DNA of 32,469 nt from Cytophagales bacterium. Its GTDB lineage: Bacteria > Bacteroidota > Bacteroidia > Cytophagales > Cyclobacteriaceae. Position numbers and translations under genes: made by a program. The notes under the pieces were generated by a model. It had not been told where the DNA came from. It did no database searches and was given only the letters and a program-made list of their open reading frames with translations. Of this stretch, positions 9,201-15,859 are shown in pieces (the stretch's first letter is position 1; the number at the start of each line of letters is the position of its first letter). The DNA lies in NCBI GenBank assembly GCA_022360875.1, contig JAKSBZ010000208.1, positions 1 through 32,469 on the forward strand, read 5' to 3'.

Positions 9201-10863
9201 CCTTGTCGCCCAGGCTGGAATACCAACGGAGGCAGTTGTCCTCGCTGAGCAGCAGATCCGATTTGCCGTTTCCGTTGAGATCAAGCGTATGCAGCCGGCC
9301 GCTTTTCCAGTCAATATTGGGTATGGATTCAAAAGTCCGGAAAACTTCCCAGTTGTCTTCCGCATCCAGCTTAAAAAATCCCTGAGGTCTCCGGTCCAGC
9401 TGAACCAGCGTTTTCTCGCCGCTGGCCTCCAAATCCATTAGCGCCGTGCGTCCATAATTCAGCCCGCGGAAGGAAGGACGCTGCGAAACCGGGCTGGCTG
9501 GAGAGAACTCTCCTTCGCCCAGATTGGACTTGTAATGCCAGCATCCCTGTTTTTCTGTCAGAATTCCGGCTATTCCTTCACTGAAAAGATCCACCCACAT
9601 GTAGCGGTAATCCTTTATTCCTTCTGGCGCGTGCATGGCGGATTCAGGAGAAATTTTAACCGCGCTTGCATTCCAGGCGGGCTGCTGATAATTCAATTGG
9701 AAAGGAGGCACGGATTTGCGCCGGTACCGGTTCTGGCCTTCATCCCACTGATAACCCTGATTTTGCGCTTTTTCCAAAAGAGAAAAAGGCTGTTCTTCAT
9801 TATAAAAAAGATCCAGAGATTTAGCCAGATAAGGCTTGTGGGGCAGGTCGGGCGTGTCAAAGCAGTGAAACATCAGCAGGCGGCGGCAGCGCCTGTAGGA
9901 GCGGATTTCGAATCCGGACCGAAAGGACGAAAACGGGTCCTGACGAACATTCCAGGTTGACGACTCAAGGTGGACATCCTTAGGCGGCTCGCCGTCAGTT
10001 GCATGTTCGCCGTAGTCCAGAACAAGCTGAAACAGGAAACCGTCCGAGTCTGGTACTGCATCGCCCGTATAATAGGGCGTGCGGACTCCGTAGCAGACCT
10101 TTTTCAGATACAATTGGGTGCTTCGGCCTATTTTGTTTTTTTCAGCTGCTGAAAAAGGAACTCCTTCAAAATCTTCTTTTTTGTATTCGTAAACCGTCAG
10201 ACTTCCCTGGTCATCATATTGCCGGCAAATCTTCCACTCAAAAATCTTCTTAGGGTCCTCAGGATCTGAAATCCGGCTGCTTTCTGTAAGGCCGTAATAT
10301 GTATGCACATTGTCCGGGCTGACTGTCTTCCAGTATGTGTCTCCGTCCGATTCCCGCACCCAGCGCTCGATGCGAAGATGCGCCCGCTCTACCCGCGGCC
10401 GGTATTCAGCTACTTTGTAGTTCGCTCCTTCGAATATACGGGCGCTTGTCTTCTTCACCCAGTTCCCGCTTTTCTCTTTTTTCTTGGGGACCAAGTCTTC
10501 CAATCCGCTGAGAATGAAAGTGTCGGATTCGGTTTCATCCTGATATTTCGGAAGCTCTTGGTGGGTTTTCCGGCTAACGGAGGGCTGTTCGATATTCCAT
10601 CCCAGACCGAAGGCGCTGTTGCCGGATCCGGAATTGTAGCTTAGTGATAGTTCGGGTACAAAATCTTTTCGCGAAGCGCTCAGCGGCAAGGAAATTTCCA
10701 AAGACGATGTGCCTGTTGCCGCCTGCACCTGGAATTTGTCCTCAATGCCCTGCAGAGCCCCTCCGCCCCGGGGCAGAGAAATTTCGGGAAACGCAGCGGG
10801 GGAATGAAGATGCGAGTTTGAATCTTCCTTTTGAAAAGAAAAACCGGAAGAGGCCGTCTTCAT
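3274..10863 (-). CDS. Fused TcB-TcC insecticidal-type toxin protein (SpvB/TcdB-middle/RHS) with variable C-terminal toxin region
   Basis: This is a 2529-aa protein starting at ATG 10863. Residues about 25-330 match SpvB (SLPRGGGALQGI; LSLSYNSGSGNSAFGLGW; FILSGLEDLVP). Three FG-GAP/calcium-loop motifs (DLNGNGKSD, DMSGDGLSD, DIDGSGATD) lie near residues 528, 588 and 643, followed by TcdB-middle-like sequence. RHS/YD repeats run to the conserved RHS core near residues 2060-2117 (GLYSMGARYYAPWLGRW, then SSDPAGF and HDPNG). In Tc toxins TcB and TcC form a hollow shell enclosing the cleaved, variable C-terminus of TcC, which is translocated through TcA. Here both halves are one polypeptide, as in several non-proteobacterial loci. 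The variable region (2118-2529) has a Pro/Asp-rich linker, a possible nuclease-like segment (D2280, Q2289-I-K2291) and a Gly/Ala-rich hydrophobic tail from about 2395. The family is certain; the toxin activity is not. Confidence 0.95.
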   Translation of the reverse strand: MKTASSGFSFQKEDSNSHLHSPAAFPEISLPRGGGALQGIEDKFQVQAATGTSSLEISLPLSASRKDFVPELSLSYNSGSGNSAFGLGWNIEQPSVSRKTHQELPKYQDETESDTFILSGLEDLVPKKKEKSGNWVKKTSARIFEGANYKVAEYRPRVERAHLRIERWVRESDGDTYWKTVSPDNVHTYYGLTESSRISDPEDPKKIFEWKICRQYDDQGSLTVYEYKKEDFEGVPFSAAEKNKIGRSTQLYLKKVCYGVRTPYYTGDAVPDSDGFLFQLVLDYGEHATDGEPPKDVHLESSTWNVRQDPFSSFRSGFEIRSYRRCRRLLMFHCFDTPDLPHKPYLAKSLDLFYNEEQPFSLLEKAQNQGYQWDEGQNRYRRKSVPPFQLNYQQPAWNASAVKISPESAMHAPEGIKDYRYMWVDLFSEGIAGILTEKQGCWHYKSNLGEGEFSPASPVSQRPSFRGLNYGRTALMDLEASGEKTLVQLDRRPQGFFKLDAEDNWEVFRTFESIPNIDWKSGRLHTLDLNGNGKSDLLLSEDNCLRWYSSLGDKGFSVSQKIVQAIDEEQGPALLFNDESQSVFFADMSGDGLSDILRVRNGETVYWPNLGYGRFGAKVAMENAPLFDAAENFNLRNLRLADIDGSGATDLIYLGKKDFRVWINQSGNAWAPSPQILESLPVVDNLSDVAVLDFLGTGTGCVVFSSPLPHHKGKPVIYVDLMDSRKPYLLTGYSNNMGKKISIEYKSSAHFYLQDKIEGHPWITKLPFPVHCVWKISMKDHVRKTVFSSSYRYSHGYYDPSEREYRGFARVEQLDTEEFSQHRLNDAKNVVEETLYQPPVRTVSWFHTGALLRNEKILHQLQKEYFDNSFFAEHNLKPLLLAESMSAEEKSEALRAFKGMLLRTEVYAEDGTEKSGFPYAVGMLNASVQKLQPKAGSKHASFQVLPAESIQYVYDRNPEDPRISHSFTLETDQLGNVTQSASVVYPRASRPTGDQAVPDSVWEEQNKQHILYGETDFSQDILEEDCYRLRVPCENRVYELSGLAPSGGFYFQLNELKTEISKAAAIQYEEEFTSGVQKRLSSHQRIYFWNDSLSAVLPLGELSHLGIPCQQNRLAFTKNMIPLHYGSKLDDASMQAAGYVHSEGDEHWWTQGGKTLFAAQPKDNFYLPVGSEDVYGNASTLQHDSYHFFILSFTNALGHTASRSVDYRTLSTEKSLDLNGNRIEAERDELGVVTKTALTGKEGEDEGDSLEDPTARLEYDLFNWMDRGSPNFIHTFTREKHGADNPRWQETYLYADGSGSELMVKSQAEPGEALVWNTDTQQTDKVHTNARWIGNGRTILNNKGNPVKSFEPYFSTTHEFEEEDALVETGHSALSCYDPVGRPFRTDFPNGTFGKSVFDPWTVKSYDANDTVIDSQWYTDRNSPDPLGAEPANQEERAAWLTAHHAETPAAVFLDSLGRACSTLADYGSGKTTHTSGKSGLTGRHNKAYDQKDRMASEEHLNLLGVTMRGWTAEKGEQWAFLDVMGRPVKMWDNDRYEFRITFDEIHRPVSTYMKEGRHEVLLNHLVYGDILANAEERNLKGVPFMIFDQSGAVTVDAMDFKGNPTSAKRQLCKDYKQLIDWSALEGLDTEQAIAQAAAPILEDEVFESSAILDALNRPSLIVLPDGSEIESAYNESNTLKSLRVKIGGQGDFQNFLNSQSYNAKGQRESVNYNNGLITNYFYDPKTFRLTELLTKASGAPDSQAIQHLHYTFDPVGNIVHQKDDARQTHFFSNAVVKAERFYEYDAVYQLIKATGREHAGLAGNAQRNHSDLPFASPLPHANDTHAMASYTESYQYDDCGNILQMKHQTSGGNWTRKYRYAYQANALDATNRLTASSQPGDPVSGPYSDEYAYDAHGNMTSMPHLQEMVWNFMDQLREADLGGGGKMYCTYGTGGVRARKVTERIGGQRQERIYLGALEIFREYQGNDLKLERSTLHVSDNAGKFAQIDTKTLDTDNSDPDNPLNRPLIRYQYGDHLGSSVLETDHHGNVISYEEFHPFGTSACRIGTSGASLSLKRYRFCGKELDDETGLYSMGARYYAPWLGRWTSSDPAGFVSGFNLYRYCRNNPVNYHDPNGMEETVHANVSVPEHLQTHVFKDSNDARNALNSYFLGRTFTVDGMTFMYRPNSMYWKDGRNRGRMDRIDSGGSGNSPAPPATPSPDPSPDPDAGSAPQAEDPGDSGGSAGAGAVTHAGPAAERFIWNYKWKGGLNGASQRGFILQNLYTNNLNIMERDSVPRFDNETPTNVQQIKSMKASSAAYTRRVTSGATKAAGEAVTGNLSGTMTGKRPQAVIITETDAPAWVGDEIQEGYDRMRRPPANSVDPEHVRGLPGRVGMATRGLTVLGTGASVWGLWNDIQRGDVAMGVGDTLGVAGGGLEIYAIASPGATVAGVSAMSAGLIVGGLGISVTSGISSVRSFRRGDTAGGVAGLVGVGAGVAITAGAGIMAASAAGVAVGAFATAAAPLLLAFGVVAALGVGAFHLGRYFDWW

Positions 10864-11332
10864 GCACTAGTGTTTTTGATGGGGTTTGGATATGAAAAAA
10901 ACAGCAGGGCGCTTCGGAATAATGCTTAGTTAGCAACAGCGACTTGAATTAATTCCTGAAAAAATAAAATTGTTACCCATTTAGGTTGTAATATTTAAAT
11001 AATCTTAAAATTAAATAAACACTAAAATATAAGTTAGTAAGTGTATTGCCTTTATTTTTCATAAAAATTCAAACAGGTGATTATAGGATTATATTCATAA
11101 AAGCATCTTGCGCAAAGACAGCTGTTTTTGGAGAAAATGTTCAGTTGTTATCCGTTTTTTTATGGCAAAAATTTCTTTATAAATACGCCAAGTCTGGCTG
11201 TATTTTCCCGGCTTGCCTGGCACTATATTCGCGGCCAGGCCAACTACCTTTTGCTTAGCCTCAAGGCCCCTTTTTATCAACCATCTTTTTTGTTTTACCT
11301 TATTTATTAACCTTCACAAACTTATTGCATTT
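10864..11332. promoter_or_regulatory. Divergent intergenic region between TcB-TcC and the tail-collar operon
   Basis: This 469-bp gap separates two outward-facing transcription units and contains no convincing gene. It is clearly AT-richer than its flanks, especially 10960-11110, as expected for divergent promoters. I could not place a TAnnTTTG-type Bacteroidota -7 element at a sensible distance from either start. The first collar gene start at 11333 is preceded by AT-rich sequence without a Shine-Dalgarno motif. Confidence 0.4.
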
Positions 11333-11908
11333 ATGGACAACTTAATTCCGACCGGTACTATTGTTCCGTTTGCGGGAGAATTTACTGAAAAGTCTATTAA
11401 GCTGATTCACTCAATGGGCTGGCTGCCCTGCGACGGTACGGCTTATCCAAAAAAAAAGTACGCTTTATTAGCCCTGACTATAGGCAGCGCCTACGGCGAG
11501 CCTTCTGGCGGGCCAAACGGGTCTTTCAATGTGCCTGACTTAAGGGGGCGGTTCATGCGGGCAGTTTCCGGAAAAGACGGCGCGGACCCTGACGCTTCAA
11601 TCCGGAAAGCATCAAATCTGGGCGGCAACGACAGAAATAAAATCGGTTCGCTGCAGAGCTTTGCTACCGGAAAACCGTTGGTTGCTTTTAAGTCCAATCA
11701 GGCGGGCGCGCACACTCATCAGGTTCCCAATGCGCCGGTCAACAACAACGCTTATGCCGTAGCCGGAAGCCACTACGGGTTATGGAACAGCGGCAGCAGA
11801 AGCACGAATTCTTCGGGAGACCATCATCACTCCATTAACAGCGGCTACAACGCTGAAAGCCGCCCGATCAATACGTATGTAAATTTCATCATCAAATATT
11901 CTGAATAA
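11333..11908 (+). CDS. Phage tail-collar domain protein 1 (short-tail-fibre/microcystin-dependent-protein-like)
   Basis: The predicted protein has 191 aa. I start it at the ATG giving MDNLIPTGTIVPFAG, because this aligns with the two paralogues downstream; an upstream ATG at 11213 adds an unrelated 40-residue stretch. The N-terminal half has the collar-domain pattern: G(T/S)I..FAG near the start, GWLPCDGTAY, IGSAYG and the signature FNVPDLRGRFMRAV. The C-terminal half has two His clusters (AHTH and DHHH) and ends ESRPINTYVNFIIKY, as in collar/receptor-tip proteins. Related T4-type fibre tips use HxH pairs to bind metal ions along a trimeric needle. No other phage structural gene is present. 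It overlaps no neighbour and ends 3 bp before the second paralogue, so they are surely co-transcribed. A role as an extracellular adhesin or accessory of the Tc toxin is inferred. Confidence 0.87.
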   Translation: MDNLIPTGTIVPFAGEFTEKSIKLIHSMGWLPCDGTAYPKKKYALLALTIGSAYGEPSGGPNGSFNVPDLRGRFMRAVSGKDGADPDASIRKASNLGGNDRNKIGSLQSFATGKPLVAFKSNQAGAHTHQVPNAPVNNNAYAVAGSHYGLWNSGSRSTNSSGDHHHSINSGYNAESRPINTYVNFIIKYSE

Positions 11909-11911
11909 ACC

Positions 11912-12490
11912 ATGAGCATTATTATCGGATCCATAATAGCCATAGGCTATAATCCGCAGGGCAATCTGCCTCCCGGTTTTTTGTCCTGCGACGGGCAGGA
12001 AGTGAACAAAAGCGACTATCCTGACCTGTATGAAGCAATAGGCACGGCCTGGGGCAGCTCCGGCGAGGGAAAGTTCTGTCTTCCTAAGCTGCAGGGATAT
12101 TTTTTGAGAGGTGTTGACGACGGCTCCAACCGGGACCCGGATGCGGCCGGGCGGACATGTTTGCAGCATGGAGGAAACAGCGGAAGCAAAATCGGCAGCG
12201 CGCAGCACTATGCCACCGCCTTGCCGAAGGACTCAACGCTGAAGACGGGCAATCCGAAGGGATCGGGCATCGACAGCAGCGGAAACCACACGCACAATCT
12301 GTCCGGTTTGCCCAAAGACAGCTCATGGTACAAAATAGCCGGATCGCACTATGCCAAGTGGAACAGCGGCAGTGTAACCTCCAGCACAGACGGATCGCAC
12401 ACTCACGATTTTAGCAGCGGAGGCGATGCTGAAACAAGACCCGAAAACGTGTATTTCAATTACATCATTTTCAGCGGCGTCAAAAAGTAG
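11912..12490 (+). CDS. Phage tail-collar domain protein 2
   Basis: The 192-aa paralogue of the preceding gene begins 3 bp after its stop. The collar signature is visible: SIIAIGYNPQG, GFLSCDGQEV, IGTAWG and FCLPKLQGYFLRGV, followed by a DPDAAGR..GGN.GSKIGSAQ segment shared with both paralogues. The C-terminal half carries NHTH and SHTH motifs, an AGSHYAKWNSGS repeat also present in paralogue 1, and the terminal ETRPENVYFNYIIF strand. No signal peptide is visible. It lies second in the plus-strand run of three collar genes and a MACPF-like gene. A structured 57-nt element follows directly after its stop codon. Function beyond the fold is unknown; a fibre or adhesin role is inferred from the family. 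Confidence 0.87.
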   Translation: MSIIIGSIIAIGYNPQGNLPPGFLSCDGQEVNKSDYPDLYEAIGTAWGSSGEGKFCLPKLQGYFLRGVDDGSNRDPDAAGRTCLQHGGNSGSKIGSAQHYATALPKDSTLKTGNPKGSGIDSSGNHTHNLSGLPKDSSWYKIAGSHYAKWNSGSVTSSTDGSHTHDFSSGGDAETRPENVYFNYIIFSGVKK

Positions 12491-12547
12491 GGTTGTCCTT
12501 TGTCTGCCAAGACAATACACGCTGTTTTAATGCGTGCCCGGACAACC
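12491..12547 (+). other. Three-way-junction inverted-repeat element between collar genes 2 and 3
   Basis: The sequence starts directly after the stop of collar gene 2. The ends GGTTGTCC (12491-12498) and GGACAACC (12540-12547) are perfect complements. Inside are two further hairpins, TTGTCT/AGACAA with a 4-nt loop and ACGC/GCGT with a 9-nt loop, giving a cloverleaf-like three-arm fold. No T-run follows, so it does not look like a simple terminator. It could be an RNA processing or stability element that sets different expression of the third collar gene. Confidence 0.5.
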
Positions 12548-12606
12548 GGACTTTACATTTCAGTTCGGAATATTTTTAAATAATTACTTACCTAAAAAAA
12601 GAAAAA

Positions 12607-13191
12607 ATGATTCAGTCATCAGGAGACGTGCCGCAAGGAAAACTACCTATCGGCACCATAATGTCTTACGGAGGTTCGCTGAACGTTGAGGCCTTCGAAA
12701 AGCAAGGCTGGCTTTACTGCAACGGAAATGCGATAGGCCGGGACAAATACAGCGACCTATTTAAAATAATCGGCACCAGCTACGGATCCGGCGATCAAAA
12801 AAGCACCTTCAACCTGCCGGATTTTCGAGGCACTTTCCTTCGGGGAGTTTCGGGCGACACAACAAATGATCCTGACGCCGGCAAGCGCGGTTCTCTCAAT
12901 GGAGGCAACACAGGAAACAAGGTGGGATCGGTGCAGGCCTTTGCCACCGGTATGCCTGTAGATGCTATTACGTCCACGACCAACGGCTCGCACTCGCACT
13001 CGGTGCCGCACATTCCCAAAGACAATTCGTCCTACGCTATAGCCGGCAGCTACCAGGCTATCTGGAACTCGGGGGGAAAGTCTATTAATTCTGCGGGAGC
13101 TCATACGCACGAAGTAACCGGAGGCGGAGATGCTGAATCCAGGCCTGTGAATGTGTATACTTATTTTCTGATAAAATTCGCCCATCCTTAG
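12607..13191 (+). CDS. Phage tail-collar domain protein 3
   Basis: The third collar paralogue has 194 aa. It carries the same pattern: GTIMSYGGSLN, GWLYCNGNAIG, IGTSYG and FNLPDFRGTFLRGV, then a DPDAGKR..GGNTGNKVGS segment. The C-terminal half has SHSH and AHTH metal-binding-type motifs and ends ESRPVNVYTYFLIKF. The start is preceded by an A-rich tract with no Shine-Dalgarno sequence, typical of Bacteroidota. It is 116 bp from paralogue 2, a gap filled by the three-way-junction element, and is followed by a long stem-loop. The three copies differ mainly between the N-terminal collar and the His motifs, which suggests duplication with divergence of the exposed part. Whether they form hetero- or homotrimers cannot be read from sequence. 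Confidence 0.87.
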   Translation: MIQSSGDVPQGKLPIGTIMSYGGSLNVEAFEKQGWLYCNGNAIGRDKYSDLFKIIGTSYGSGDQKSTFNLPDFRGTFLRGVSGDTTNDPDAGKRGSLNGGNTGNKVGSVQAFATGMPVDAITSTTNGSHSHSVPHIPKDNSSYAIAGSYQAIWNSGGKSINSAGAHTHEVTGGGDAESRPVNVYTYFLIKFAHP

Positions 13192-13239
13192 TCTCTGGTT
13201 GTCAGTATTTTATTTGACAATTCGCTTTGCGGCATGGCT

Positions 13240-13316
13240 AAGAGCACAGAAATTCGTTTGATCCGCACATATTTCAAGTCTGCGTGTTTTTCTGTGCTCT
13301 TCTTTCTGTTTTTGTG
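13240..13316 (+). terminator. Long stem-loop after collar gene 3, possible (partial) terminator
   Basis: A 13-bp perfect inverted repeat pairs 13240-13252 (AAGAGCACAGAAA) with 13289-13301. A CGCA/TGCG mini-stem lies in the 36-nt loop. A T-rich stretch (CTTTCTGTTTTTG) follows. The loop is long for an intrinsic terminator, so it may act partially or as an RNA stabiliser before the MACPF-like gene. Confidence 0.4.
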
Positions 13317-13418
13317 GTCCAAAAGGAATTCAGGCTGCTGACGGAATTTAGTAAAAATGCGGAAGCGCTTGTCTTTTCATTACTCATCTTCCATTATATT
13401 TTCTAATGCTATTGAATT

Positions 13419-15668
13419 ATGAACAATCCTCTTTATGGAGTTTCTATAGGTTCGACAATTTCAGCTCAAAACTCGCAGTTCGAGATCACTCCCGTCATCA
13501 ACGAAAACATTTCCATTATTCCTCAAACGCAGAAAGAAGAAATAAAAAGCATGACCGGAGAAAGCAGTTTTGTGCATACCGAGTCCATGAACCAGGGAAC
13601 GCTGGGCATCTCGGGGTCTTACGGAATTTCAGGCATCAGCAGAGTGTCGTCGTCTGTGGGGGGCTATGTGGGAAATGCCAAGGCCAGCGACGAAAAAAGC
13701 ATTACGGTGAATTACAACATCCAGGTTGTAAACGCAACGGAGGTCATCAATTTTGACAATCTAACGGTCGAAGATTTTGTGAATGCGCTTTCAGGAGCTC
13801 CCAGACAGCTAATTATTCGGGCTTTGGAGGCTTTCAACACCATGAACAAGGCAGTTGAAGAATCGGGGGTGAGTCTGGAAACTATCCTTTCCTCTGGGCC
13901 GGACAAATATCCGAAAGAAAAAGAGGCTATTCAGAACTGGCTGACTAGCGTCAACCGGTTTTTCAGCAATTTCAACGACGGCATTGTGGTGGGAGTGCTG
14001 TGGGGAGGCATCGGTACGGTTTCAATGAATATGTCGAATAAAAGCAATTCGAACCGCTGGAAATACGGAGGAAAAGGTACTTTTGAATATTCCGGCATCG
14101 GTTCCAGCATAAGCGTGCAGGCTACCTACGACGGCGGACAGGGAACAGACCACGCCTCTGTAGTAGTCAACAGCCAGGCGCTGATAATGGGCGACTGCGT
14201 GAAAAAACAAACCGACGAATGGTTTAAGGAAGTAAGCGGAAAATCCTTTGCGGAGCTTGCCGATGTGAAAGTGCTCAGCGTAGCGCCTACCATGACGCTT
14301 CCGCCTGATTATATCCCGAGCATTCCTCCTTTCCAGAAGCCTCCCGAAACGCCCGGCCTGGCCGACAAAATCGGAGAAATAAAGGACGGAAAAGGGCTGG
14401 AAGCCTTCGCGATAGCGTCCGCTTTTGACAAAGCCAGGGAAAAAGATCCTGACTTGAGCCTTGCCGATTTTATGAAACAGGCAAAAGAGAATTCCGATCT
14501 TGGCGGACTGTACGACCTGGTCAACCAGGTGAAAAACGACGATATCGACACGCTGGAAAAAGAGCCTCAGCCCGAAGAAAAGCCGGAAAAGGAGGAAGAA
14601 AAGTTCGTGGCCGATCTGAAGGGAAAAAGCTTTCTGGCCCAGGACCAGCCGTCTGAGTCGGAGTCAGGGCTTAGCGGATTTGTGCCTCTGGGCGTTTGGA
14701 TTGTAAACTGGTTTGACTTGATTCCGTGGTTTTCCACCGGAAACAGCAACGATGTGCTTTCGCTTCCCGGAGCGCGCCAAATGCTCCGAAAGCGCATGAT
14801 GACGCAGGATTTTATTGCTTTGAAAAGGCTCTACTATTTTGCCGACAATGGAGGCCTCAGCACAATGGGAGGCTCTTGGTCGTACCTGGACATTGGCAAT
14901 TCCTTTGCTAGCCAGCTGGTCAAGCTCAACAAGGTAGAAAATGCGGATCAGTGGTCTTCTGAATTTTTGGACGAAATTTTCAGAGGACTGAGTCCTGATG
15001 CCCAGAGCATTTACAGCAAATGGAACGAGCTGGGTTTTCTGAGAAGCAGCGACTTGGGGCTGGGCATTATGACCGGCGGAAAGTCAATGACTTTTGAACT
15101 CAGCGGTTCTTTGCAGCCGTATGCTGATCAAAACAGCGCGCTTGTTTACTACAAGCTTAAAGAAAGTTCGTTCAGGCTGTCCAGCAAAAATTTCGACAGC
15201 TTCAGCACTTTCTTCAAAAGCTTTCCGCTTATACTTCCCAACCAAGACATTGTGGCAATTGGTTTGGCATATTCTAGCCAGCAGCCCAACGGACTAAGTT
15301 TTATTGCCGATTTCAATGAAAGCACAATTGGCGTCAACAACGGCGTGAAGTACCTGAAGCTGGAAGCTCACAAAACCCAAAGAATGCTTTCGGTTACCAA
15401 AGGGCGCGATGAGCTTCGGTTTTATCCCATCCCCTTCAGCGCTTCGGAGGGCATTCGGTGGATCGGTCAGGGAATCAGCACCAATCTTTCGGCTATGGGA
15501 CAGCTGCAGCAGCAGTTAGACCGGGTAGGCGACGAATTGGAGGATCTGAGCAGCTGGAGCTTTAGCGGATCGGACTGGAAAGACTGGAGGCCTAAAGATT
15601 TTTATCAAAAGAAAAAATTCAACACTCGGTACTTGGGTATTATACCCGAAAAAGTAAAGCCTTTTTGA
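13419..15668 (+). CDS. Large protein with divergent MACPF-like pore-forming core
   Basis: The 749-aa protein starts at ATG 13419 and has no clear signal peptide. Residues about 60-95 are Gly/Ser/Val-rich with alternating small and hydrophobic residues, then a beta stretch (ITVNYNIQVV), INFDNLTVEDFVNAL and helices. At about residues 181-195 the string F-N-D-G-I-x6-GG matches the spacing of the MACPF signature Y-G-T-H-F-x6-GG, keeping the aromatic and the GG but losing GTH. It is followed by an alternating Ser/Thr-rich stretch like a membrane-inserting hairpin region. A Pro/Glu/Lys-rich linker (about 380-430) leads to an unrecognised C-terminal domain. It is the last gene before a strong terminator and lies downstream of the collar genes, opposite the Tc toxin, so an accessory pore-former or toxin component is plausible. 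The MACPF call is made by eye and is tentative; otherwise it is a hypothetical protein. Confidence 0.5.
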   Translation: MNNPLYGVSIGSTISAQNSQFEITPVINENISIIPQTQKEEIKSMTGESSFVHTESMNQGTLGISGSYGISGISRVSSSVGGYVGNAKASDEKSITVNYNIQVVNATEVINFDNLTVEDFVNALSGAPRQLIIRALEAFNTMNKAVEESGVSLETILSSGPDKYPKEKEAIQNWLTSVNRFFSNFNDGIVVGVLWGGIGTVSMNMSNKSNSNRWKYGGKGTFEYSGIGSSISVQATYDGGQGTDHASVVVNSQALIMGDCVKKQTDEWFKEVSGKSFAELADVKVLSVAPTMTLPPDYIPSIPPFQKPPETPGLADKIGEIKDGKGLEAFAIASAFDKAREKDPDLSLADFMKQAKENSDLGGLYDLVNQVKNDDIDTLEKEPQPEEKPEKEEEKFVADLKGKSFLAQDQPSESESGLSGFVPLGVWIVNWFDLIPWFSTGNSNDVLSLPGARQMLRKRMMTQDFIALKRLYYFADNGGLSTMGGSWSYLDIGNSFASQLVKLNKVENADQWSSEFLDEIFRGLSPDAQSIYSKWNELGFLRSSDLGLGIMTGGKSMTFELSGSLQPYADQNSALVYYKLKESSFRLSSKNFDSFSTFFKSFPLILPNQDIVAIGLAYSSQQPNGLSFIADFNESTIGVNNGVKYLKLEAHKTQRMLSVTKGRDELRFYPIPFSASEGIRWIGQGISTNLSAMGQLQQQLDRVGDELEDLSSWSFSGSDWKDWRPKDFYQKKKFNTRYLGIIPEKVKPF

Positions 15669-15677
15669 GATGGGTTC

Positions 15678-15720
15678 AGCCGCGCGGCAATTTGAGCCGC
15701 GCGGCTAACTCTGATTTTTT
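15678..15720 (+). terminator. Rho-independent terminator after the MACPF-like gene
   Basis: A perfect 11-bp GC-rich stem, AGCCGCGCGGC at 15678-15688 and its complement at 15696-15706, has a 7-nt loop. A T-run begins 8 nt later at 15715. It lies 10 bp after the stop at 15668 and closes the collar/MACPF transcription unit. Confidence 0.75.
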
Positions 15721-15824
15721 AATTCGTATTTTTTCAGTAGAAGAGAAGTTGCTGCCGGTTTGAAATTCAATCGAGCAAAGGTTGTTGCATTGTTTATCGA
15801 GCAGGCTATATTTTATTGCTGGCT

Positions 15825-15832
15825 TATTTTTG
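15825..15832 (+). promoter_or_regulatory. Possible Bacteroidota -7 promoter element for the first TPR-CHAT gene
   Basis: TATTTTTG fits the Bacteroidota TAnnTTTG consensus and lies 27 bp before the chosen ATG at 15860. I could not find a good TTTG -33 partner at the usual spacing, so this is weak. Confidence 0.25.
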
Positions 15833-15859
15833 TTATATTTTATAAAAAATGTGCATAAT

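Noticed and set aside
11213..11332. Extended N-terminus of collar protein 1 from ATG 11213
   Set aside because: The extra 40 residues do not align with the two paralogues, and the sequence is AT-rich intergenic in character.
12491..12547. Integron attC site or tRNA
   Set aside because: The outer arms do not fit the attC core consensus, no integrase is present, and the length and arm pattern do not fit a tRNA.
11333..13191. Prophage or contractile injection system
   Set aside because: Only collar-type proteins occur; no sheath, tube, baseplate, capsid, terminase or ATPase gene is in the window.
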